Part shown: piece by piece, positions 5,685-10,103 of the stretch
How positions within the stretch are numbered: position 1 is the first letter of the stretch
How the letters are laid out: the number at the start of each line of letters is the position of its first letter
Source: an uncultured Oscillospiraceae bacterium
GTDB lineage: Bacteria > Bacillota_A > Clostridia > Oscillospirales > Oscillospiraceae
Direction: 5' to 3'
NCBI GenBank assembly: GCA_944387745.1
Contig: CALXGD010000024.1
Span: 1 to 10,103 of the forward strand
DNA: 10,103 nucleotides
Notes under the pieces: model-generated
What the model was told of the DNA's origin: nothing
Databases searched by the model: none
Seen by the model: only the letters and a program-made list of their open reading frames with translations
Translations under genes and position numbers: made by a program

Positions 5685-5921
5685 ATGTCTCTCCACCTGA
5701 CCTCCGCCCGTCGGCGGGAAAGGGCCGCCCGGGAAGCGGAGCGCAAGGAGCTCATCGCCTCCCTGTCCAGCACCCGCACCCAGATTCAGCAGGCCTACGG
5801 CGGCTTCAACACCGTCAGCGACAGCGATCTGATCGAGTCCTACGTCTTTGAAATTAAAGCCCTCCAGTCCCGGTACAACTATCTCCTACGCCGGGTAAAG
5901 GAACTGGAGGGGGCGCCATGA
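5685..5921 (+). CDS. DUF2508 family protein (YaaL-like)
   Basis: This 78-residue protein is rich in charged helix. The C-terminal half has the DUF2508 pattern: AYGGFNTVSDSDLIESYVFEIKALQSRYNYLLRRVKEL (37-74), where Bacillus YaaL has a similar 'F-x-x-V-S-D-x-D-L-I' and 'R-Y-x-Y-L-L' arrangement. The ATG at 5685 is chosen over an in-frame ATG at 5610 because AAAGGAG sits 7 bases upstream and the N-terminus then matches family length. Its molecular function is unknown. In Bacillus subtilis yaaL lies between recR and bofA; here it directly precedes bofA with a 4-base ATGA overlap, which supports both identifications, though recR is not on its upstream side. Confidence 0.88.
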   Translation: MSLHLTSARRRERAAREAERKELIASLSSTRTQIQQAYGGFNTVSDSDLIESYVFEIKALQSRYNYLLRRVKELEGAP

Positions 5922-6178
5922 CCGGTGATTTTTCTCCCTGGGGCGCCCTGATCCTGCTGCTTTTAGCGGCCCTGGCCCTGTTCCACCGGCCCTTGGGCCG
6001 GCTTCTGGCCCTGGCGGTGCGCTCCTCTGTGGGCCTGGCGGCTCTGGCCCTGCTCAGCCCGGCGGCCCAGCTGATCGGCGTCAATCTGGGGGTCAATCTG
6101 ATCAATGCCCTGGTATTGGGAGTGCTGGGGGTCCCAGGCTTCGGTCTGCTGCTCATGCTCCAGTGGGTGCTCCGATAA
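5918..6178 (+). CDS. bofA: BofA family protein, pro-sigma-K processing inhibitor homologue
   Basis: This 86-residue integral membrane protein has two to three hydrophobic spans: 9-22, about 36-52 and 63-83. The C-terminal signature GVNLGVNLINALVLGVLGVPGFGLLLMLQWVL (54-85) is the hallmark of BofA. In Bacillus, BofA sits with SpoIVFA in the outer forespore membrane and restrains the SpoIVFB intramembrane protease, which activates sigma-K. The ATG overlaps the DUF2508 stop (ATGA) and GGAGG lies just upstream within that gene, so the two are translationally coupled. Its presence suggests a spore-former or a descendant of one. BofA homologues also occur in species lacking sigma-K, so the exact role here is inferred. 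Confidence 0.92.
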   Translation: MTGDFSPWGALILLLLAALALFHRPLGRLLALAVRSSVGLAALALLSPAAQLIGVNLGVNLINALVLGVLGVPGFGLLLMLQWVLR

Positions 6179-6195
6179 AGGTGCACCCACTGGAG
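6158..6195. repeat. 13-bp perfect inverted repeat spanning the bofA stop codon
   Basis: CTCCAGTGGGTGC (6158-6170) and GCACCCACTGGAG (6183-6195) are perfect inverted copies around a 12-base loop that contains the bofA TAA (6176-6178). No T-run follows, so it is not a classical terminator. It could be an mRNA 3' stabiliser or part of a tandem termination region with the next hairpin. Confidence 0.7.
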
Positions 6196-6224
6196 ACGGC
6201 AATTTGCTTTTCGAAACAGCGCAA

Positions 6225-6254
6225 AAAAATGGCCGCCCGCAGGCGGCCATTTTT
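6225..6254. terminator. Bidirectional intrinsic terminator between bofA and the rhomboid gene
   Basis: AAAAATGGCCGCC (6225-6237), loop CGCA, and GGCGGCCATTTTT (6242-6254) form a 13-bp stem flanked by A and T tracts. It ends the rightward DUF2508-bofA transcript and the leftward serC-serA-rhomboid operon, whose last stop codon is about 36 bases away. Confidence 0.92.
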
Positions 6255-6289
6255 CTCAGTATAACAGGATTTTCGGAGCAATGGTTCTA

Positions 6290-6868
6290 TCATATGTGCC
6301 TCCTGCCGGAGCCGCTCATAGCGAACCCCAGCCCGGCGCCGCACAGCCCCCCTACAATGTGGGTGAGCTGTGACACATTGTCCCGGGCGGCTACCGCGTC
6401 CACCACCTCGCCCCCCAGGTAGAGGACGGTCACCAGGATCAGCGTAAGGGGAATGGCCCCCTCCCGCATCCCGGCCAAGGAGGACAGGACAATCATCATA
6501 AACACAATGCCGCTGGCCCCCAACAGGGCGGTACTGGGGAAGAGGAGCACCTGCACCAGCCCAGAGATCAGGGCGGTGAGAGCAATGCACCCCAGCAGCC
6601 GGCGGCTGCCGTATTTTTCCTCCAAAGGCGGTCCCACCACCAGCAGGAGCATGATATTTCCCATGAAGTGGCTATATCCGCCGTGCCCTAGCACATGGGT
6701 GAACAGGCGCACATAGGAGAGGGGATCCGTCAGCGGGGCCCGGTACACGCAAAACAGCAGCCCGGTGGAGCGCCCGCCGGTGGCCATCCCCAGCAGCAGC
6801 GCCCCCAGGGACAACAGGCTGAAGGTGAGCACCACCGGGGCGTTGTACTGGATATGCAGACGGCTCAA
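6290..6868 (-). CDS. Rhomboid family intramembrane serine protease
   Basis: This 192-residue protein has about six membrane spans and the complete rhomboid catalytic set: HFMGN (His67, Asn71) in the second span, GASG (117-120) with nucleophile Ser119, and His170 in QLTHIVGG of the last span. The length suits a minimal six-span bacterial rhomboid. Rhomboids cleave single-pass membrane proteins within or near the membrane; no substrate is evident. The inferred start is TTG at 6868, overlapping the serA stop as TTGA, so translation is probably coupled to serA. The ribosome binding site is weak (GGGTGCGGG), consistent with coupling. The N-terminus HIQYNAPVVLTF matches family starts, supporting the TTG. 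Its link with serine biosynthesis looks positional only. Confidence 0.92.
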   Translation of the reverse strand: MSRLHIQYNAPVVLTFSLLSLGALLLGMATGGRSTGLLFCVYRAPLTDPLSYVRLFTHVLGHGGYSHFMGNIMLLLVVGPPLEEKYGSRRLLGCIALTALISGLVQVLLFPSTALLGASGIVFMMIVLSSLAGMREGAIPLTLILVTVLYLGGEVVDAVAARDNVSQLTHIVGGLCGAGLGFAMSGSGRRHI

Positions 6869-8037
6869 TGGTTCAAAACCCGCACCCGGATCACGCCAGG
6901 AATGGCCCGCAGCTCGTCGGCCACCTTGTCCTTGATCCGGCTGTTCAGGTCCACCATGGTATAGGCGTAATCCTTCCGGGACTTGTTGGTCAGGTTCTCC
7001 ACGTTGACCCCCTCGTCAGACAGAATCGTGGTGATCCGGGTCAGCATGGCCGGGATGTTTTTATGAATCAGGCACACCCGGGAGATGCCGCTCCACTCCT
7101 GGGACACGTTGGGCAGGTTGACAGAGTTCTTGATGTTGCCGTTCACCAGGTAGTCCTTCAGCTGGTCGGCGGCCATGCGGGCGCAGTTCTCCTCGCTCTC
7201 CGGGGTGGAGGCCCCCAGGTGGGGGAAGGCAATGACATTTTTCACGGGGGCAATCTTGTCGTCGGGGAAGTCGGTGACATATCGGGCCACCCGGCCGGAC
7301 TCCAGGGCGTCGATCATATCGTCGTCGTTCACCAGACCGCCCCGGGCCAGATTCAGCACCCGCACCTGGCCCTTCATTTTGGCGATGGCGTCGGCGTTGA
7401 TGAAGTCCTTGGTCTCGTTGTTATAGGGAATGTGGATGGTGATATAGTCGGACACCCGGTAGAGCTCATCCACATTTTTCACCACATGGACATGGCGGTC
7501 CAGCCGCAGGGCGGCATCCACCGACAGGAAGGGGTCGTAGCCGTACACATCCATCCCCAGATCCAGGGCGATGTTGCACACCAGGGCTCCGATGGCCCCC
7601 AGGCCGATGACGCCCAGGGTCTTGCGGAAAATCTCCGGGCCCACAAAGGCGGACTTGCCCTTCTCCACAGCCTGGGCGAGGTCCACACCGGGGGTGTGGA
7701 CCTGCTCCTGGACCCACTCCACGCCGCCGATGATGTCCCGGGAGGCGATGAGCATGGCGGCCAGCACCAGCTCCTTCACCGCGTTGGAGTTGGCCCCAGG
7801 GGTATTAAAGACCACAATTCCGTTCTCGCTGCACCGATCGATGGGGATGTTGTTGGTGCCGGCGCCGGCCCGGGCAATGGCCCGCAGAGCCTCAGGGAAC
7901 ACATAGTCGTGCATGGGAGCGGAGCGCACCAGGATGCCGTCCTCGTTCTCAACATCGCTTCCCACCTGAAAGCGGCTCTTGTCCAGCAAATTCAGGCCTG
8001 TCTGGGAAATTTTGTTCAGAGTTTTAATTCGATACAT
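6865..8037 (-). CDS. serA: D-3-phosphoglycerate dehydrogenase (short SerA with ACT domain)
   Basis: This 390-residue protein catalyses the first step of phosphorylated serine biosynthesis, 3-phosphoglycerate to 3-phosphohydroxypyruvate, with NAD. The N-terminal substrate-binding domain includes RAGAGTNNIPID (56-67) and FNTPGANSNAVKE (77-89). The Rossmann nucleotide-binding motif is GLGAIG (145-150) with Asp168. Catalytic Arg232 is in LARGGLVND and catalytic His273 in FPHLGAST. The usual catalytic Glu region reads DFPDD (256-260), so the acid may be Asp in this short subclass. The C-terminal ACT domain (about 319-388) suggests allosteric control, commonly by serine. GAGG precedes the ATG by 8 bases. 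It follows serC by 87 bases and is probably cotranscribed. Confidence 0.95.
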   Translation of the reverse strand: MYRIKTLNKISQTGLNLLDKSRFQVGSDVENEDGILVRSAPMHDYVFPEALRAIARAGAGTNNIPIDRCSENGIVVFNTPGANSNAVKELVLAAMLIASRDIIGGVEWVQEQVHTPGVDLAQAVEKGKSAFVGPEIFRKTLGVIGLGAIGALVCNIALDLGMDVYGYDPFLSVDAALRLDRHVHVVKNVDELYRVSDYITIHIPYNNETKDFINADAIAKMKGQVRVLNLARGGLVNDDDMIDALESGRVARYVTDFPDDKIAPVKNVIAFPHLGASTPESEENCARMAADQLKDYLVNGNIKNSVNLPNVSQEWSGISRVCLIHKNIPAMLTRITTILSDEGVNVENLTNKSRKDYAYTMVDLNSRIKDKVADELRAIPGVIRVRVLNH

Positions 8038-8079
8038 GGGTAAGACCTCGATTTTTCAATTTTTCTGTCCTCCGTGGGG

Positions 8080-8108
8080 AAAAACTGCGGCGGGGGCAAG
8101 CCCCCGCC
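8080..8108 (-). terminator. Intergenic hairpin between serC and serA (possible partial terminator)
   Basis: GGCGGGGG (8089-8096) and CCCCCGCC (8101-8108) form an 8-bp GC stem with a 4-base loop. On the minus strand it is followed after GCAG by a T-run (complement of 8080-8084). It resembles an imperfect intrinsic terminator placed in the 87-base serC-serA gap. No serA promoter is apparent below it, so it may tune rather than end transcription, or act in mRNA stability. Confidence 0.55.
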
Positions 8109-8124
8109 CTGCGGGTTTCCAGAA

Positions 8125-9216
8125 TTACCCGTTGTTCTTGTCAAACGCCTTAATAAAGTCGCACAGCTTCTCCACGCCCTCCACGGGCATGGCATTGTAG
8201 ATAGAGGCCCGCATGCCGCCGGTCTTGCGGTGGCCCTTCAGGTTGACAAAGCCCGCCTGGGTGGCCTCGGCCACGAATTTGGCGTCCAGTTCCTCGCTGC
8301 CAGTGCGGAAGGTCACGTTCATACCGGAGCGGGAACCTTTCTCCGCGTGGCACTGGAAGAGCTTGGAGTTGTCCAGAACGTCGTACAGCATCCCGGAGCG
8401 CAGGTCCCGCAGCTTCTGCATCCCCTCTACGCCGCCCTGCTCAGCCACCCAGTCCAGGGTGAGGCCCAGCATGTAGATGCACCAGCAGGGGGGCGTGTTG
8501 TACATGGAGTCCTTCTCAATCATGGTCTGATAGTTCATCATCAGCGGGGTGTAGGACAGCTCATGGCCGGCCAGGTCCTTGCGGATGATCACTACGGTCA
8601 GGCCGGCGGGGGACATGTTCTTCTGGGCCCCGGCGTAGACGATGCCGAACTTGGACACATCCACTGGCCGGGACAGGATGTCGGAGGACATGTCGCACAC
8701 CAGGGGCACATTGGGGGCCACCTGGGGGACATACTGCCACTCGGTGCCATAGATGGTGTTGTTGGCGCAGTAGTAGAAGTAGCTGGCGTCCTTGTCCAGC
8801 TTCAGCTGCTCCTGGGCGGGAATGTAGGAGTGATCCCGGTCGCTGGTGTCGGCGGCCACGTTCACCGTGCCGTACTTTCTGGCCTCCTTGGCGGCAATCC
8901 CAGCAAAGTTGCCGGTGACGGCGTAGTCCGCCTTCCCGGTGCGGCTCATCAGGTTCAGCGGGATCATGGAAAACTGGCCAGAGGCGCCGGTCTGGAGGAA
9001 CAGGATGGCGTACTCGTCGGGCACATTCATCAGCCGGCGCAGTTTCTCCTGGGTCTCCGCAAAGATCTGCATAAAAATCTTTGAGCGGTGACTCATCTCC
9101 ATCACGGACATACCGGACCCTCGGTAATTGGTGATTTCAGACCCGGCGCGCTCCAATGCAGACAGAGGGAGCATGGACGGGCCGGCGGAGAAGTTGTAAA
9201 CACGCTGGTCGCTCAT
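8125..9216 (-). CDS. serC: Phosphoserine aminotransferase
   Basis: This 363-residue PLP enzyme (class V aminotransferase fold) converts 3-phosphohydroxypyruvate and glutamate to phosphoserine. Evidence includes VYNFSAGPSMLP (6-17), NYRGSGMSVMEMSHRS (30-45), LQTGASGQFSMIPLNL (74-89), the PLP-lysine motif YAGAQKNMSPAG with Lys199, and the C-terminal GHRKTGGMRASIYNAM (328-343). The length matches SerC (about 360). The frame is open to 9354, but the ATG at 9216 is chosen because MSDQRVYNFSAGP is the standard N-terminus, AAGGAAAGGGG lies just upstream, and the 46 extra codons run across the leader and promoter. It is first in a leftward operon with serA and the rhomboid gene. serB is not in view. 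Confidence 0.97.
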   Translation of the reverse strand: MSDQRVYNFSAGPSMLPLSALERAGSEITNYRGSGMSVMEMSHRSKIFMQIFAETQEKLRRLMNVPDEYAILFLQTGASGQFSMIPLNLMSRTGKADYAVTGNFAGIAAKEARKYGTVNVAADTSDRDHSYIPAQEQLKLDKDASYFYYCANNTIYGTEWQYVPQVAPNVPLVCDMSSDILSRPVDVSKFGIVYAGAQKNMSPAGLTVVIIRKDLAGHELSYTPLMMNYQTMIEKDSMYNTPPCWCIYMLGLTLDWVAEQGGVEGMQKLRDLRSGMLYDVLDNSKLFQCHAEKGSRSGMNVTFRTGSEELDAKFVAEATQAGFVNLKGHRKTGGMRASIYNAMPVEGVEKLCDFIKAFDKNNG

Positions 9217-9319
9217 TTGGGAGAACCCCTTTCCTTTTTCTTTAATACTTGTCCCGAACCTCCTCCGCGCTTCCTTCGGGCACAAAAGGCCCCAAACGGA
9301 TGGCAGATGGGTGGGACAT
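9217..9319 (-). other. serC 5' leader
   Basis: About 100 bases lie between the inferred start (near 9319) and the serC ATG. They contain a hairpin CCCGAA/TTCGGG that exposes GGAGGAGG in its loop, roughly 36 bases upstream of the ATG and so too far to be the ribosome binding site. No T-box or known serine-responsive riboswitch core was recognised, and no terminator hairpin with a T-run is present. Confidence 0.4.
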
Positions 9320-9325
9320 TTCTTA

Positions 9326-9354
9326 ATTATAGGAGCGGCAGAAGAAAGTGTCAA
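9326..9354 (-). promoter_or_regulatory. Consensus promoter of the serC-serA-rhomboid operon
   Basis: On the minus strand, TTGACA (complement of 9349-9354), exactly 17 bases, then TATAAT (complement of 9326-9331) match the sigma-A consensus perfectly. Transcription would begin near 9319. Strong constitutive expression, with control at another level, is the simplest reading. Confidence 0.9.
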
Positions 9355-9541
9355 TGCTCCAAGCTATGAAATTCTCCTGCAAAATCCGCAAAAATACGGA
9401 ACAGTGCCTGTTGATCCGGCCGTTCCATCTCCTGTGGATGGAAGTGGAAAAATTGTCCCCCGCTCCACGACAGTCCTGCCCCCGCTCCGGCGTTCAGCCC
9501 CTGCCGGTGGGGGGGGCAGGCAAAAAATTTTCAGTTCCCCC
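9355..9541. other. Noncoding region between the divergent serC and GntR-like promoters
   Basis: No gene was found. The region has a 7-bp hairpin TTCCATC/GATGGAA (near 9424-9444), a tract of eight consecutive G within CCTGCC...GGCAGG (about 9500-9520), and an A/T block AAAAAATTTT just after it. None could be assigned a function. Confidence 0.4.
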
Positions 9542-9570
9542 TTGACAGGCGTGTATCTTCCATATATACT
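9542..9570 (+). promoter_or_regulatory. Promoter of the GntR/ferritin-like ORF
   Basis: TTGACA (9542-9547), 17 bases and TATACT (9565-9570) form a nearly perfect sigma-A promoter with a start near 9577. The leader is about 100 bases and can form CCGTGTA/TACACGG (9630-9636/9663-9669), which ends just before the start codon. Confidence 0.85.
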
Positions 9571-9595
9571 GTGCATATAGTATATATACACTATA
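9562..9595. promoter_or_regulatory. AT-rich palindromes over the -10/start region, probable GntR operator
   Basis: Two overlapping palindromes are visible. ATATATACT-N8-AGTATATAT (9562-9570/9579-9587) is a perfect 9-bp inverted repeat. TATAGTATATATACACTATA (9576-9595) is a 20-bp palindrome with one mismatched pair. They cover the -10 hexamer and start site, a repressor position. YtrA-type GntR regulators usually sit first in their operon and bind AT-rich palindromes at their own promoter. Autoregulation here is inference, and is complicated by the truncated DNA-binding domain downstream. Confidence 0.6.
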
Positions 9596-9677
9596 CCAGG
9601 AAAGGCAGACCGCACCGGCGGCGCCGGACCCGTGTACAGGGCTGGCAGCTTTTTGGGCGGTTTACACGGTGCACCAT

Positions 9678-10103
9678 ATGGACATTATTTTAAGCAATTC
9701 CAGCGGAAAACCCATTTACGAACAGATCACCGACCAGGTAAAGGCCCAGATCCTGGACGGCACCCTGGCGGCGGGGGACGCCCTGCCGTCCATGCGGGTG
9801 CTGGCCCAGGAGCTGCGGAGCGGGGAGGGCGGACAGTGCCCGGCCGCCGGGGGGCTGGCCGCGCCCAGGAGGGAGGGCGGCGAGGCCCCGGGGAACGGGG
9901 AGGAGGGCTGCTGCCTGGAGGAGGCCGCTCTGCCGTCCCTGGAGACCCTGGAGGAATTTTTCGCCATGGAGCTGGCCGAGAGCCGCTGTTTCCGCGCCCT
10001 GGCCAGCCGGGTCTGCCGCCGGGACGCCAGGGACCTGCTGCGGCGGATGGCCGATGAAAAGTGCCGGGCCGCCCGGCATCTGGCCGCCGCCTGCTACCTG
10101 CTG
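9678..10103 (+). CDS. Chimeric ORF: truncated YtrA-like GntR winged helix fused to a ferritin-like domain (partial at right edge)
   Basis: The frame is open from ATG 9678 to the window end (142 codons visible). Residues 1-47 (MDIILSNSSGKPIYEQITDQ through LPSMRVLAQELR) are a clear start of a YtrA-subfamily GntR DNA-binding domain: helix 1, helix 2 and the linking turn. The recognition helix and wing that should follow are missing. Instead there is a Gly/Pro/Glu/Cys-rich linker (about 48-87), then ETLEEFFAMELAESRCFRALASR and RDLLRRMADEKCRAARHLAAACYLL (89-142). These match two helices of a rubrerythrin/ferritin-like domain, in which an ExxH-type motif is expected in the second helix; here Glu127 is followed by Arg130 instead of His. 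The ribosome binding site is weak. It may be a true fusion, a decayed regulator joined to its neighbour, or an assembly error. DNA binding is unlikely without the third helix. Confidence 0.7.
   Translation, partial: MDIILSNSSGKPIYEQITDQVKAQILDGTLAAGDALPSMRVLAQELRSGEGGQCPAAGGLAAPRREGGEAPGNGEEGCCLEEAALPSLETLEEFFAMELAESRCFRALASRVCRRDARDLLRRMADEKCRAARHLAAACYLL

Noticed and set aside
6868..8043. 391-residue open frame on the plus strand across serA
   Set aside because: Its His/Val/Gly-rich composition and exact mirror of serA show it is the complement of a biased-codon gene.
8074..9084. 336-residue open frame on the plus strand across serC
   Set aside because: It is antisense to serC, with the same His/Gly/Val-rich shadow composition and no ribosome binding site of note.
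9217..9319. T-box or leader peptide controlling serC
   Set aside because: There is no T-box core or terminator/antiterminator pair. A 13-codon GTG frame in the leader has no ribosome binding site and no serine run.
9632..10057. Plus-strand open frame overlapping the GntR/ferritin-like ORF
   Set aside because: It is an alternative frame rich in Gly/Arg/Pro. The frame starting at 9678 carries the recognisable GntR and ferritin-like segments.

Overview
The window looks like chromosomal DNA of a high-GC, endospore-forming Firmicute, most likely an Oscillospiraceae-type gut anaerobe (Flavonifractor/Pseudoflavonifractor-like). This placement is inferred from three things: YqeG, DUF2508 (YaaL) and BofA homologues; GC-rich genes with AT-rich promoters of textbook TTGACA/TATAAT type and AGGAGG ribosome binding sites; and SLH-domain and YtrA-type GntR proteins. 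The genes are almost all housekeeping or accessory metabolism. No phage, integrase, CRISPR array, rRNA or tRNA was found.

Layout. Positions 1-1671 hold a leftward operon: a promoter near 1643-1671, yqeG (HAD phosphatase), a GTGA-overlapping endonuclease IV-like TIM-barrel gene, then the first 14 codons of a gene running off the left edge, possibly an M24 aminopeptidase. A 116-bp palindromic, cloverleaf-capable repeat sits between the last two and supplies the final codons and stop of the TIM-barrel gene. Positions 1684-2844 hold two rightward genes: an unrecognised protein with a GH18-like C-terminal segment, and a Dabb-domain protein with its own promoter. A bidirectional terminator at 2911-2963 separates these from leftward bioY (biotin ECF S-component), whose promoter is overlapped by two BirA-box-like operators. 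Divergent from bioY is a secreted three-SLH-domain protein (3911-5146), followed by two terminators.

Positions 5318-5571 hold a palindrome-dense noncoding block closed by an 18-bp long-range stem. Next come a DUF2508 gene and bofA, translationally coupled by ATGA. In Bacillus, BofA restrains pro-sigma-K processing in the mother cell. Another bidirectional terminator (6225-6254) ends both this pair and the leftward serC-serA-rhomboid operon. SerC and SerA are the aminotransferase and dehydrogenase of the phosphorylated serine pathway. They share a consensus promoter at 9326-9354, and a hairpin lies between them. The rhomboid protease gene overlaps serA by TTGA.

At the right edge a strong promoter overlapped by AT-rich palindromes drives an ORF that starts as a YtrA-like GntR regulator. 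It loses its recognition helix and wing, then continues through a Gly/Pro/Glu-rich linker into a ferritin-like helical domain that runs off the window. The least ordinary items are this chimera, the structured block at 5318-5571, the palindromic repeat at 67-182 and the paired BirA-like sites. No new multi-gene system is evident.
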